Source: Parietichytrium sp. I65-24A
Taxonomy: Eukaryota; Sar; Bigyra; Thraustochytrida; Thraustochytriidae
Assembly: GCA_012862575.1 (NCBI GenBank)
Contig: BLSF01000032.1
Span: 372,001 to 436,000, forward strand
Reading direction: 5' to 3'
DNA length: 64,000 bases
The translations under genes were made by a program, and so were the position numbers. Of this stretch, positions 40,201 to 49,725 are shown piece by piece. The notes beneath the pieces were generated by a model. It worked only from the letters and a program-made list of their open reading frames with translations. It made no database searches and had not been told where the DNA came from. Position 1 is the first letter of the stretch. Each line of letters starts with the position of its first letter.

Positions 40201-41687
40201 AACCCGGTTATACAGACGAAATCAAGAGCCCTATCAGCTTGCAAGATATGCGCTACAAAGCCGTCAATAAGCTATACACGAGCACACTCGAGGTAGTTCA
40301 GGATGTTCAGCTATTGAGAGACAACTGCCATCAGTGGTGCCTCGCTCGATTTCCAACACTTCCGCCACTTGCAACGAGAGTTGCAAGGGCGACCGAAGCC
40401 TGTGTCCGCCGCATTGCATCCAAAGTCAAAGTCCTGGAAGCCTCCATTAAAAAGGAGATGGAAGAGATTCCCAAGACCGCGTCTGCAAGTACGGAGGCGG
40501 CAGCTGGAGAAGCCAATGAGGTTGGTTCCGGTGCTGAGGCAGACGCAGCGCCTGTGGAAGAGGATGTCAACAAAGACGCAGGTACCGGCCCTAGAGCGAA
40601 GCGCAAGCGCAAGAGTCTCCCACTGCCAGTCGTCCCTGGTTCCGAGGGCACGTCAGGGAAGAGGCGTTCAAGCGGGCGCGCAAAGCGAAGCGCTGCTGTC
40701 AAGGCTCGGCGAGGAGTTGCGGAGGGTCTTGCAGAACCGGATGAGGTTTTGAGCCCGATCCCTAAAAGTTGTGGGGAGTGCACAAATTGCCTAGTGAAAG
40801 CAGAGTTTCCGGACCTGTACAACTGTGCTCTGGTGCGTTGCTTGAAGCTGGCCGATCGCGATACATATGGTCCCGTAGACCGCCTGATTCCTCGGAAGAA
40901 GTTTTATATCAACTCTGCCCACGACCCTGCGGTGTGGGACGATCCTTGTGGCATGGTTCTTGGCGTTCGAAATGTAGAGAAATCGCTCGTTTCGTATGTT
41001 ATGCCTCTTTCACAGCGACATGCCTCATTTGTGATGACTCGTGATGGCTGGGCCGAAATCACTCGCGAGCTTGACGATAAGCGAAAGGCAGAGGAGGCTG
41101 AGACGAGAAGAGTTGCGAGACAAAAGGCGGTTGTGGACCGCAACCGCCAGTTAGCAGCTCAAGCTGCTGCAAACAGGCAAAAGAGGCAGCAGTCTGTCCA
41201 GCAGCAGCAGCAACAACACCACCAAGCACAACAAAGCCGATCGCAGTATCAACGATATCATCAACACCAGCAACCTCAAGAAGACCAATACAGCCAGTAC
41301 AGCTATCAGCAGTCGGGCTACACAGGATCGGATCACAATGATTATCCTCGTGTCAGGTACTTGATGAATGATCCGGTTGAGGTTTGCTATATGAGCAATT
41401 GGTATCCGGCGAAAATTGTTGGATTTGTGTCCGAAGGGCTTTACACAATCCAGTACTCTAATGGGTCTGGCGGCAATGTGGGCGTTCTGAATCTTCGGCA
41501 CCCTCCAAACTCTGCCGTTGCGTTGAGTGGAGGTTTGCATGTTGGCGATGTGGTTCGCATCTATTACAATCAGAGCTGGTTTGACGGGAGCATCGTGGAG
41601 TCTACAGGCCCAACGTTCTCAGTCAAGTACGACGCCAACGGCCAGATAGAGCATGCTGTCGACCCGAGACGTGTCCAGCAACGGTGA
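34224..41687 (+). CDS. Giant DDT/WHIM, double-bromodomain, PHD chromatin protein (BAZ/ACF-like)
   Basis: This 2487-residue intronless nuclear protein is of the kind that targets ISWI-type remodelers. The start is ATG 34224 (MSEEQKSMDG). Domains in order: Ala/Thr/Glu-rich N-terminus; DDT near 250-310 (FVNLIFVWKTIVQFNGPIA); a divergent bromodomain near 395-500 (VVGKPMDLSLIVSKISQRLY); an RG-rich run, 541-630; an acidic run; WHIM1-like near 704-760 (SLDTLHRYILLLWLCDRIVD); a second RG-rich run, 901-953; an acidic run; a Tudor-like segment near 1158. Next are a Cys/His cluster near 1850 (LCRGSMCRKFVIEGNFGFC), a PHD finger at 1907-1958 (CFICLDGGEVFVCD...CSRVYHQDCL), a second bromodomain-like region (about 1966-2060), a CXXC-like cluster (CGECTNC..., about 2173), a Gln/His run and two C-terminal Tudor/Agenet-like strands (about 2375-2487). 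It is BAZ-like but longer. Acetyl-lysine binding by either bromodomain is unproven. Confidence 0.78.
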   Translation: MSEEQKSMDGVQKQEEEIGGAIANIANIANEGEGTSVNLETPAKSSNSEPADSAKNPEKASGDAEESNNLDKIAEIEPSAAALASEQTSATSTLAAAATTTTTTAAATTTTTTATAEIAVAGDTKAAEETSLAATDGSGSVVNDADGNASTTPAETLVPAVAETAAEAVDEALQAATAQNGQPDSAAVIGVKAEANVSVNVKAEVESSEAMDVDSDAVTVKAKVEAENAAVDIVKAEHAADILQRTHELEDEDFVNLIFVWKTIVQFNGPIAISPFTLEDIYEAIKDSKLSSLLVEVHIALLRILMEEETLVWEAGTKFIKPKMRALLTVDRLQVGSWETLLGDFIAYWEGDKFRTELNSLRAKLKIGTGTGLVSNTEDEPLHMLETSKSPEEQYLEAGWFEDAMVILNTILEHPGSECARGPGSKSFKMSEAEYNEVVGKPMDLSLIVSKISQRLYNHVSGFLDDLQTVWENCIACLDADSEEIRMIKEVIRVFDAPLGALEDKYVLYVAKVSKSAPTSTLDPDALEDVDGEGFSATSPAARGRGGARRGRGRGGRVARGGRGGRGRAVATTPVNDARSPRPGRGRGRGRGSSRGVSSAAMASRKRKRQSTASRGRGSNRSAKKRKSAGRGFGAGSEEDDSNEDSEMELEEDEEHDSDYEDAQRELLEEEEDADEDGEEEDGDDEDAEDAEIDGSFGRDQKFTQLLLSSTSMLFESGYESLDTLHRYILLLWLCDRIVDSDKFRSALEAHFKELDGLYGEMDALEISLAEKRDQVESMRQDRLTQIVREMRGLKRLSLKNAQNQAKLLANSVAVLSRMTDPATAGGRKLKMTEADVLAEASNVTLEERIASLKGIHLRAYNMLGRTVYGINAEGGVSTGVVEKVVPIPKSALKLAKKNAQKGTRGRGRGRGRGRGSRGGRGGRGRGRGRGQGRGRGRGRGRGRGRGAKAGGKKKKEEDYDEDSDASEDHMDEEEAEGLQGEDMDIDEEDAHEEGHGKDTHEDDEDEGEDQEDEQQDEQQEPDEKSEEKVEEAVKEPIEPELEPMLRLVYDDGWTELKSLSMVTQYIIPNEMDLGLSPEEQLALETENKEAEGGDGVPGDGIENNDVDAKMGEEADPVSPPSPPPTGDDATAAPPPPADAPAAVEQPKAHSKYDRHFFMAMDRSSRCDVGDVVLTHLGFAMIVEVIEKDDDERYVAEMYWGGQRKAARAYLPASAVLYLRVDVEEMTRMRQEQAEVTYHRELDDYTVSNPEFKQRREEIETKLAKCDSMLRLPAICSYKTLEVRTFERLILLENHALQSRWIARTEDALAALSDPAKHSDILTQHGLLEEDDDKEDFADFSAQLSKVAKQSHSSLRTFNGRADKSPAYLRYYNRLKGATSSSCPILQKLIGLEASEKYDKLEALRYTLLRLEGNLAPFASERYRSGPLRTHFHRIIRTFGLSTASPAADWQPVVKMLLLLESEVVYALGGERGEAPDHGEIIREEEQEGGSLESAPKTSESTFPFADGSAKVKTPPSPKPTSATSLPEWFSKVQKIYELVLKDKSKLSLDSLQSKTTIDTEDEMNFVRSSIQVYHEKYSLELDTESLDKMCAWAKEHGWEACSTELEKKYGKSLKKLYPPKLTLGNSAATAEAKGAGSSEEAPKPKGVKADWKTLLDFSQSWLEVRTLWVAALQSKSLSVEDLMKQILVLEQGCFALFRSLTFEDCVAQFTDKNLAPKENVQLKPGAKVIYDTARHSFTFKNEAMEFKQARASLKAALEDHLASGSKPSTKFERMLLDTKGYSLMWCADPPRSEATSQQTIEYQVYMTEYFAGGGEPYCVVTLGTSSSEIADRSPLRGQSLYFRGRRRVMNKLCRGSMCRKFVIEGNFGFCEDHREVVQQVTAPKTAEVSASKTENDVPVADGLHAKVDDDEACFICLDGGEVFVCDIPTCSRVYHQDCLRLDMVPDGHWECPLHSKEKSESIIALNSEIVLLLGKVCSLPAAQAFMHPVLNQPGYTDEIKSPISLQDMRYKAVNKLYTSTLEVVQDVQLLRDNCHQWCLARFPTLPPLATRVARATEACVRRIASKVKVLEASIKKEMEEIPKTASASTEAAAGEANEVGSGAEADAAPVEEDVNKDAGTGPRAKRKRKSLPLPVVPGSEGTSGKRRSSGRAKRSAAVKARRGVAEGLAEPDEVLSPIPKSCGECTNCLVKAEFPDLYNCALVRCLKLADRDTYGPVDRLIPRKKFYINSAHDPAVWDDPCGMVLGVRNVEKSLVSYVMPLSQRHASFVMTRDGWAEITRELDDKRKAEEAETRRVARQKAVVDRNRQLAAQAAANRQKRQQSVQQQQQQHHQAQQSRSQYQRYHQHQQPQEDQYSQYSYQQSGYTGSDHNDYPRVRYLMNDPVEVCYMSNWYPAKIVGFVSEGLYTIQYSNGSGGNVGVLNLRHPPNSAVALSGGLHVGDVVRIYYNQSWFDGSIVESTGPTFSVKYDANGQIEHAVDPRRVQQR

Positions 41688-42023
41688 ATCGCGAAGTGAT
41701 TTGTACTCGGGTCAAATGGATAGAAATTAGGTTCTAATTCTTCTTTTTCCCCTGTCTTAACGTCTGAATTTCTAACGAGAAACACACTCTTAATACAAAA
41801 TAAAAAAGAACAAAACCCAAGAAACGCCTTTTCTTATTTCGTAGAGTTATTTCCTTGTGCTTCTATGTTTGGGGGACGAACAAGGAGAAACACTTGAACA
41901 CCGGAGTCCATCTCGTAAATATTTCCATCATCATCTGATCATGACCAAGCGCACCAAGTGCCGACAGAGGCGTAAAAGCAAACGACGATCGTTCAATGGG
42001 CAAACTAATTATAGGTACGGTTT
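41688..42023. other. Convergent 3' spacer
   Basis: These 336 A/T-rich bases lie between two stop codons and contain aataaaaaagaac near 41798. I see no gene. Confidence 0.5.
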
Positions 42024-43409
42024 TTATTCGAGTGTCTTCAGGAGCCGAAACAAGCCAGCAGCTTCCCTTATCCTACTGAATTCGATACAAAAGGCTTGCA
42101 CTTCGATGAACAGGTCGCTGACGTCAATGATTTTGTTGCGAATCAATGATTGAAGGAACACGCACACGAGGCGAACAAGACGGTTTTGCATGTACTTGTC
42201 CTTGATGTTCTCACAGGACGAAATGCAGTTGGAGACGTAGAGATGTATGAACTCAGCGGGGAGCTGAACGGCTGTGGTCAAGCGGTTGACCACTTCCATA
42301 GAGTGCAACGACATGTCCATATTGACAAGTGCGCTTAGATATGTCGTAATGTCGTCGCTGTTCATGAGCTTGAGCAAGCACTCAATGGCAATCATGGGAT
42401 TGTGTTCTACAAGATCTGGAAGTTTTGCTGGGACTAAGCCGCAGTGGTATACCAGTCTTGGATCACCCTCGAGCTCCTGCAGCACCTGCTTTTGCTGCGC
42501 TGGGGCCAGAGGGCCTTTGAAGGCTTTTGCCATGAGCTCTCGTATCTCCTCTCCCCTCGAGGTGTCCTCACAGATGGTGGTATCCCATTGTAGTCCGGGC
42601 GCATCGGAAGGGTTAAGCCAAATCATTTCGTTTCCTTCATCTTGAAAGAGAGGAGGGCTAGGGCGGATAAAGCGCGGCTGAAAGCCATGCATCGTCAAGG
42701 CGTTGAAGTTGCCCGAGTCTAAGCCTTCAAGGGTGCGTATAGTCTTCATGTCTGGCGTGGCTGGCGGTGCAGGTGGCGGTACTTTTTGCGGAACACCTTC
42801 TGAGCCGACGGGGTCAAATATAACAGGTCGTACAGCCGTTGCCGTAAGTGCCGCGACGCCATACACGATGCCGACTTTAGTGGCATCTGCAAAGTCCTTT
42901 TGCAGGGCGAAAAACTCGCCACCGTCCAGAGCGACAGGCTGAAGAGAGCCCAATTCTTCTAACAAGGTCTTGGCAGACTTTTTCACAATTCCTTTCCAAG
43001 CTGTTGCCGAGTCGGCGCCACCCACCGTCGCAGCCGCTCTTGCAGTCTTTGAAGCATCAAATTTGCTGCTCATTCCGCGCAGCATAGCAACCAGAAAGTG
43101 CATCTCCGCGCTGCGACTGGCGTCGCCTAAACTAGGTCGGAACAACATCTTCAGCAAAGACCCAAAGAGCGGATGTGTGCCGGCCCATCCTATCGCGTTG
43201 CGCTCCGGCCGCTTTCCAGCTTCGCCCAGCAGGTAGATCGCAACCAGTCTCTGCGCCGCAGGGAGCAAATTGTCCTCCAGCAGCACGCTCAGGGCCATGG
43301 CACCGTCAATGTTCACGCCCGACCCAACAGACTTGCCCACATCTTCCAGCGGCTTTTCCACATTCTCGCACGTCGATACCAGTGCTGACAGCTCCGCCAG
43401 AGGCACCAT
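42024..43409 (-). CDS. CNOT11: CCR4-NOT transcription complex subunit 11
   Basis: CNOT11 is a subunit of the CCR4-NOT complex, which removes poly(A) tails and represses translation; with CNOT10 it binds the N-terminal part of CNOT1. The protein is 461 residues and intronless. The C-terminal domain is nearly diagnostic: [78 protein letters not shown] and [19 protein letters not shown], ending in LFRLLKTLE. The N-terminal helical half (about 1-180) has the expected [25 protein letters not shown] and [13 protein letters not shown] Pro-rich linker ([10 protein letters not shown]) separates the halves. The start ATG at 43407-43409 gives [11 protein letters not shown]. Length is close to that of animal orthologues. 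Confidence 0.95.
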   Translation of the reverse strand: MVPLAELSALVSTCENVEKPLEDVGKSVGSGVNIDGAMALSVLLEDNLLPAAQRLVAIYLLGEAGKRPERNAIGWAGTHPLFGSLLKMLFRPSLGDASRSAEMHFLVAMLRGMSSKFDASKTARAAATVGGADSATAWKGIVKKSAKTLLEELGSLQPVALDGGEFFALQKDFADATKVGIVYGVAALTATAVRPVIFDPVGSEGVPQKVPPPAPPATPDMKTIRTLEGLDSGNFNALTMHGFQPRFIRPSPPLFQDEGNEMIWLNPSDAPGLQWDTTICEDTSRGEEIRELMAKAFKGPLAPAQQKQVLQELEGDPRLVYHCGLVPAKLPDLVEHNPMIAIECLLKLMNSDDITTYLSALVNMDMSLHSMEVVNRLTTAVQLPAEFIHLYVSNCISSCENIKDKYMQNRLVRLVCVFLQSLIRNKIIDVSDLFIEVQAFCIEFSRIREAAGLFRLLKTLE

Positions 43410-43430
43410 CTCTCTCTGAGATGTTTTCTA

Positions 43431-43500
43431 ATCCCGATTCACAATTCCCAAATCCCAAATCACAAATCCCAAATCCCAATTCCCAATTCACAAATCACAA
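43431..43500. repeat. CCCAAAT-type repeat
   Basis: Imperfect heptamer units (cccaaatcccaaat, cccaattcccaatt) lie 20-90 bases upstream of the CNOT11 start. On the gene strand they read ATTTGGG. Confidence 0.85.
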
Positions 43501-43837
43501 CTCCGTGCCACCGTCACAGTATACAGTATACAGAACACAGCACCCACGTCCAAAGTCTCCAAAGTCTCCAAAGTCTACAGTTGTATCAAATCAAACCCTT
43601 GCACAATCGCACCAACTCTTCCTTTTCCACTTGTCAGTGTCTTCAATGTCTCCAATGCTTTCTTTCAATGTCTTCAACAACGCCAACTGCTCCTCCAATC
43701 AATTCCTTCTGCTCCTCCAAAGACTCCAAAGGCTCACTCCCTCACTAGCTCAGCGCTTTTCCCGTGAGAGAATGTGAGGCAATGTGAGGCAATGTGAGGG
43801 GCGCGCTGCTCTCCCTGAGGGACTTTGAAAAAAAGAA

Positions 43838-43852
43838 AGAGATAGAGAGAGA

Positions 43853-43893
<41 letters not shown>

Positions 43894-44018
43894 GTGTGTG
43901 TGTGTGANNNNNNNNNNNNNNNNNNNNNNNNNNNNNNNNNNNNNNNNNNNNNNNNNNNNNNNNNNNNNNNNNNNNNNNNNNNNNNNNNNNNNNNNNACAC
44001 TACTCGTATAGAGAAATA

Positions 44019-44054
<36 letters not shown>

Positions 44055-44070
44055 AAGTGTGTGTGTGTGT
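43838..44070. repeat. GA/GT compound microsatellite with assembly gap
   Basis: GA and GT arrays flank the N run (43908-43996) on both sides. The gap is probably a failure to resolve this microsatellite, and its true length is unknown. Confidence 0.9.
43908..43996. other. Run of 89 N (assembly gap)
   Basis: Undetermined bases. Any translation crossing them is meaningless. Confidence 1.
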
Positions 44071-45074
44071 GAGGGAGAGTGAACGAAAGCCGGCGAACCT
44101 GTTGTGAGGGAGGTGTGGGCGAGGACGCTCGTTTTGCTCGAGGTTGGGGAGGGTAAGAGTGTGACTAGCGGGGCTAGCAGCTGGGGTATGGGCGGTTCGT
44201 TGGGGTTCGTTTTGTTCCGCGGCGATCTTTTCCCGCGAATTTGTTTGGATTTTATGATATTTTATGCGGCGTTTTTTTTTTTTTTCCCTTTTTGGGGATT
44301 TTTCGGGTGGGGGATGTGGGTTCCTCTGGGGAGAACCTGCCTGGGGAGAAGCAGTTCTTGGAAAGAACGAAAACGAGCAGGACTGGAGAACCTTGTGAAC
44401 GGAGCGAAGAAGGCTTCAGGATTTGTTCGCTCTCGCAACGTGCAGGAACTACTCTTACCTCGAAGATACTGCTTTTGAATAATTATCCACTTACCCGTTC
44501 CTCTACTAAACACCTATCAGCTTCCCACCTTACCACGCCAGCCTATTGATTAGTCCATCTCTAGCACCCATCCACTCACACCTACCGACCCAACTAGCAA
44601 CACCTTCTCTCTACCCCCACTAGCTCCCACCGGTAGCCCACCTGTACATTACCGCTGCAACTACTGATGCAAGTAGTACGCGCAGCTCTGGCAGATTAGA
44701 ACATCCGTAGCACTGGACTACCATTTAGACACCGCAAACACTAGCACATCCTGTGGCGGCAGTGTGAGGCTGGGAAAGGTAGTTTCTCCTTTTCTTTCTT
44801 TCCTGCTTTCTTTCTCTCTCATCACATAATCATACATCATACACACGCGGACCGACATACGCCGAGTGCAGAAGAAAGAAGAACGGGTGAGTGCGCGGAC
44901 AGGTGTGGGGGGCATTGGGGAGGGGGGCATGGGGCGCGTGCGCGCGTGAGGTGTCCGGGGCGGAAGAGCGGTGTGAAGGAGGTGGGGAGAAGAAGAGGAC
45001 AGGCTGACCAAGTGTGTGATGTATATTTTGATTTTAATTGTTATTGCGAAACAGCAGCAGCAGCAGCAGCGAAA

Positions 45075-45446
45075 ATGGCAGACATCGAGGTGAAGACAAC
45101 CCCAAGAGACAAAAGGTTCCCAAACACCAACCAGTACCAGGTGAGTGGCTGTCAATTGTGTGGTTTTTTGGAGTTGGTGAAAGCGGAGGGTTAGTGCGGG
45201 GATGATTGTGATTGTGGAAAAAGAGAAAAAAAAGATAGATGGACTGACGGACGCTTTGGGATGATTTAGCACTGCTGGACTCGTTACAATGAGTGGGTTC
45301 TCTGCTTGAAGCGCACCGGATCTGACGAGGCTGCATGCACCCAGCAGCGCAGATTCGCCACCAGCTTGTGCCCTGCTGAGGTCATCGAGCGCTGGGACGA
45401 GCAGCGTGACAGCGGAACCTTTCCAGGCATTCAGATGGACGAATAA
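45075..45446 (+). CDS. COX6B: Cytochrome c oxidase subunit 6B, two exons
   Basis: This small intermembrane-space subunit of mitochondrial complex IV caps the cytochrome c side of the oxidase. Exons are 45075-45140 and 45270-45446. The 129-base phase-0 intron has donor gtgagt and acceptor tttag, and the product is 80 residues, the usual size. Exon 1 encodes MADIEVKTTPRDKRFPNTNQ, and exon 2 begins HCWTRYNEWVLC. The twin Cys pairs are CX9C (CWTRYNEWVLC) and CX10C (CTQQRRFATSLC), the COX6B arrangement imported by the Mia40 disulfide relay. The end has CPAEVIERWDEQRDSGTFPG. No targeting peptide is present, as expected. A CAG run just upstream is probably 5' leader. Confidence 0.95.
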
Positions 45447-46837
45447 GTTTACACAAAGTACCATTACTCTCCTCCTTTTCCTTTCCTGTCCATCTCCCGA
45501 TTGGTCATGAGCGATTGAGAAAAGTGAATGTCAAAACTTTTGTCACGGATTTTCAATCTTTTTCTTCCTTTGTTTGTTCTGCCAATCGCCGGTCACTTTC
45601 AAGCTTCCCAAACCCCCACACCCATCGCTCTATGCTGGGGCTTGCCGCGCACATCGGTGAAGAAAGGAAACTGCATGCTGCTCATCGTCTCGTTCTTCAC
45701 AGGCAGTAGCCATCAGTTCGTTTACCTTTTGCTGCAAATGGGTATAGCTGTGTCGATCCTCGCAAACAAAAAAAAACTGTGCTGCTTCCGGATAACAAAG
45801 CAGCTTGTTCTTTATCAAAAAGTCGCCGCTTTGTCTCCGGCGGAAGAACTTGCCAGGTCCTGAGTGCGCTGCTTTCTATAAACATCAAACCTGGAAACGA
45901 CGCGACTATGGAAAGCTGAATTCTTCTTCTTGTTACTTCATTGGCACTGAATCTGTCATGGTCTTATTTCCGCTGTTTCGTAAAGTGTCGTGAACCGTAA
46001 ATGGTTTTGTGCTTTGTCATCGTCTTCATCACACGCACATTCATTTTCACATTCAAGCACGTCCAAGTCTCAAGTCTGTCTCAATTTGTCAAGTCATTAA
46101 TGACTTGGAACTCCGGCGGAACGAAAGAACAGCTCTCCGAAGAGTCCGGTACCGGGACACCAAACTCGCGTGCAGATAGTCACAGGACACGGCGTCCGGG
46201 CCACTTGACCACGTCAGTGGGTTTTCCTCTTAAGAGTACGCTAACCACGTCAGTCTATCACTACCATCACCATTATCTATAGGACACCCTCGGCAACCTG
46301 CAAGCACTTGTCACTTGACCGCTTCCATACGTGCCCAATACACCCCTTCATGTAACACATCTATACATAATTCTACCATATGAGCAGGTATCTGGCACCT
46401 CTTCACCTCCTTCGCATGCACGTTTTTCCCTAGTTGTGGGAGCACTATCGCCCTTGCTATCACTTACACTAGCCGAAGAACGCCACTTTCATACAAGTTA
46501 CTTTGTTCAAATACTTTGGCAACTCGTCGGAGACGCTAGGCGAGACTAGCTCACGGCTAGCCGGAGGAGGATGGCACTGGAATGCACTTGCGATTGGCGT
46601 GGCAGACCTCAAACGAAACCAGAGTACGCGGGAGTGTAACCGTCCGAGGACAGGGGACAGGGGCCAGCAGTTGAAATTTGTGATTGTGAGGAGAGCGGGA
46701 ACGTGGGGGTTCTTGCTTCGGTGGCGTCTCTCTGATATTGATAGTGCACTTGGAGCAACCGCGTGTTTGGAGAGGAAATTCTTCTTGGAGTTGGTGTTTG
46801 TTTGGTAATTGGTGATTGGTTATTGGTGCGGGGAAGA
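45447..46837. other. Intergenic region, 1.4 kb, no gene seen
   Basis: This lies between two same-strand genes. Only short frames lacking family features occur. A CGGTACCG palindrome occurs near 46147. Confidence 0.5.
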
Positions 46838-48196
46838 ATGGGAGACGATCCGCTGGAGCAAGGCCCGATCGGGGATGTTGATCTGCTAGAGATTTTGGAT
46901 GACTTTCAAGCGAACGTAGATTTTGAGCTAGCGGAGCTTGGCGGGACTGAAATTCAGATTGAGGAAGAGGACTTTGCGGATTTGTTCGATTTTGAAGAGC
47001 ATACTGCTGGACCGGAGTCTCAATGCAGTGGGAGCGACAGTGAGTGCACATGTGCAAATAGAAATGCATCCCCGTTTGAGAGTTTTGGCGCAAGCGCGGC
47101 TACGCGAAGCTCCGTTCCCAGCGCATATGGCTCACCTTTCGCATGCATCACGGACGAGACGGGAAGCTCCTATTCGAGCGCCACATTTCACACCGGCACC
47201 AAGTTGCAAACGGAGCGAAGTGATGACGACTTGGGAGTGTTCATCAGCGCAGAAAACATGGCACGCCAGAGAAATGGTCGCTCTACACACACGAAACGAA
47301 AGGCATCGGCGATAGACGGCGAAACCGAGACACCTCAGAAGGAGCGCATGGACATGTCTCTTCCTCTTGTAGATCGCTCAACAAGACATGCCATTGAGGC
47401 GCAGCAAGCGAAGCGCAAGACGCCTCAGGCTGTCGCTGCGGAGAAGGCCGCAGAAGCTGCCGCGGAGGCTGAGCTTGAAGCCCGTGCCTCACCAGCGGAA
47501 CTCAAGCAGCTTAAGAAGGAGAAAAAAAAGGCGCGCAACCGACAGCTTGCCTTCGAGAGCCGCGAGAGGAAAAAGGCCAAAATGAACACATTGGAAGAGG
47601 AAAATAAGCGGTTACGCGCTTTAGTGTCTAACCTCAGGCAACAATTGGGCGTATTCACCAACTCTTCTTCAAACGCGAAAGAGGAGGAGGAGGAGGAGAA
47701 CGAGTCGTGTGACGCTGGCAAGGACATCGAGTGCGATAGCAGCTCGATCACCACGGAGGGCGGCTCTTCCTCCGCAACGTCCTCGTCGTCCCGCTCGGAA
47801 TCCATCTCCAGAGAAAATCCACTTCTCAAAGGTGCTGCCGCAGTTGGCGTAACCATGTCCATGGTCATGTTCACAGACTCTTCACAAGAGAGCATGGGTT
47901 CGCCAATGTCAGACGGTTCGGTGCAAATGATTGGTTTCTGGGCGCTTGGGTGGGACTTTTTGCAAAATATTGGTCTTTCGACTTTGTTGCCGCACTTTCT
48001 GTCGCTGATGTTTGGGCTCCTTACGACGATTTCTTTTGTCTCCCTGTACTACTATCGAACGCTCCATTCGAAGAGGCGAGGCACTGTGCCCCTTTCGTTG
48101 CTCAAGTCGGACACTCGCCGAGAGACTCTGCTGCCCACAAAAACAAGCGTCAAATGCTGCAACGCTCTGGTCCGACCAGCTGCTCTCGGGCTCTGA
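46838..48196 (+). CDS. bZIP transcription factor with transmembrane segment (CREB3/ATF6-like layout)
   Basis: This 452-residue protein starts at ATG 46838 (MGDDPLEQG); the open frame upstream is hydrophobic leader sequence. The N-terminus is acidic and probably activating (DVDLLEILDDFQANVDF, EEEDFADLFDFEE). The bZIP (about 231-275) has the basic region KKARNRQLAFESRERKKAK with the N-x7-R spacing, then leucine-zipper heptads (LEEENKRLRALVSNLRQQLG). A Glu run and a Ser-rich run follow, then a hydrophobic segment (about 365-405, LSTLLPHFLSLMFGLLTTIS) that could span a membrane, and a short basic tail. An N-terminal bZIP with a later single transmembrane segment is the architecture of ER-anchored factors freed by proteolysis under stress. 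Membrane anchoring and cleavage are inference, and no S1P/S2P site was identified. Confidence 0.75.
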   Translation: MGDDPLEQGPIGDVDLLEILDDFQANVDFELAELGGTEIQIEEEDFADLFDFEEHTAGPESQCSGSDSECTCANRNASPFESFGASAATRSSVPSAYGSPFACITDETGSSYSSATFHTGTKLQTERSDDDLGVFISAENMARQRNGRSTHTKRKASAIDGETETPQKERMDMSLPLVDRSTRHAIEAQQAKRKTPQAVAAEKAAEAAAEAELEARASPAELKQLKKEKKKARNRQLAFESRERKKAKMNTLEEENKRLRALVSNLRQQLGVFTNSSSNAKEEEEEENESCDAGKDIECDSSSITTEGGSSSATSSSSRSESISRENPLLKGAAAVGVTMSMVMFTDSSQESMGSPMSDGSVQMIGFWALGWDFLQNIGLSTLLPHFLSLMFGLLTTISFVSLYYYRTLHSKRRGTVPLSLLKSDTRRETLLPTKTSVKCCNALVRPAALGL

Positions 48197-48837
48197 CTGT
48201 AATCTTCCGCTGTATTCAAGGTTTTTCTTTTCATCTGTACATATGACATGGTCCGGGCCGTTGTTGTTCATGAAAGGACTTGGAGCCTCCATGAGCCCGC
48301 CAAACAATTTTTTTGATTCATTTCGTTTCTTCCTCCACATTTAACAAAAAAGTCTCAGTGAACTTTTGGCATTCTTCGAATGTGAATGTCAAGGGTGCGT
48401 GAGAGAGAATCGTTCTCATTGAGCCAAAGCTACCGCTCGATCGGAAATTCACATGCGGGGGTCTGTGCCATGTGAAAGTACCATTTCTTGACTTGAGAAC
48501 ATTCTCGTCGCAGTGCTTTACAGAGCTGAGGCAAGATCTTTCAATGAAGGGAATCGTGTGTTTCATTGCGTTTATTTTAACAAATTCAACTTTTACAAAT
48601 CAGACCCCTCCAGCTTTTGTCACACCCATCCATTTAAGACTCTTATGAATGCCGTTTCGCGCTATGCGCGCCGCGATCTCACCAGTCACTCAGCTCATTC
48701 ACCCTTTAGCTTTCTAAATCATCGCTGTATCAGAGCCCGCGCACTGACAGTGAGTCGCCCCCGCTACATCCCTTCGCTTCATCGACCGACCCTCGGCCTG
48801 CACCAAACATCGCCGTCCTCACCATGATGTCCTCCTG

Positions 48838-48903
48838 TCGTATCGTATCACGTATCGTATCGTATCGCGTATCGTATGGTATCGCGTATCGTATCGTATC
48901 GTC
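48838..48903 (+). repeat. CGTAT pentanucleotide array
   Basis: Tandem TCGTA/CGTAT units with interspersed CGCGTAT and GGTAT variants. Confidence 0.9.
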
Positions 48904-49289
48904 AAACGCCTTCAGATATCGTCAAACATCGCCAAACATCGTCCAGCGAATCGAAATAACAACAAATAAGTTAACCCATCCACCAAGTTGTCGCCTCGCC
49001 ACTACCCACAACAGCTGGCGCACACCCACCAGTGGCAGCGTGGCCGCTATGTATGATCTAACCATAAGCTTTCGCCTTCTTTCTCGACACTTCTCGGCAA
49101 TGGATCGAGGATGCATGAAATAATTTTACAGTACCACGTTATACACAGTCAGTCAAAATGTGACGAAGTTTGGACGCTTTTAGAAACGCTGTGCATGTGA
49201 GCGTCGGCCGTTCGACTCGATCGCAGAGCTCGGGGAGAGAATAAGGCTTCTCCTGCATTCTGCTGCTCAAGATTGAGATTGAGATTGGC

Positions 49290-49321
49290 ACCGACCGACT
49301 GACCGACTGACCGACCGACCG
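49290..49321. repeat. ACCGACTG array
   Basis: Mixed ACCG and ACTG tetramers. A similar short run occurs near 21222-21240. Confidence 0.85.
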
Positions 49322-49725
49322 CGTTTGTGTCGCTGCGCGCAGTAGTGAGTAGTATGTGAAAGGCTCCAAATTTTGTACTCCGAGGTTCCAACTTTAAAAT
49401 TGAAGCCGCATCCACGGCAGACAGAGATTGTGGCTGAGTGGACTTTTACTTGTAGCAGGGTTCTCAACGCCAGCACTGCCGCACTGTCTGTGGCGTGCCC
49501 AATGCGCCACAAAGGCACGCAGGCGGTGCCAAAAGTCACGCGAGCCTCCAGATTTCTGGCGCATCATAGTCGCTTTCTGCATCCATCTCGCCCTTGCCAG
49601 CGAACGCAAGCAGAGATATCCCCCCGCTCTCAAGTCGCTCTCTGTACTGAGTACATAGGTTTTTTCGCTTTCTCGCTTTCATTTCAAAGTCCTTTCATTC
49701 GCATTTTTTGTATTTTCAATGGCAT

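Larger units (their letters stand above)
43410..45074. other. Divergent intergenic region with assembly gap
   Basis: This is a 1.7 kb spacer between CNOT11 and COX6B. It contains a CCCAAAT repeat next to the CNOT11 start, GA and GT arrays on both sides of a run of N, a T-run near 44272, and a CAG run (about 45055-45070) just before the COX6B start. I see no gene. Confidence 0.55.

Noticed and set aside
43431-43500. Interstitial telomere repeat
   Set aside because: The unit is CCCAAAT and irregular; it does not match TTTAGGG or TTAGGG.
43734-44000. Minus-strand frame crossing the N run
   Set aside because: Most of it is undetermined bases and GA/GT microsatellite.
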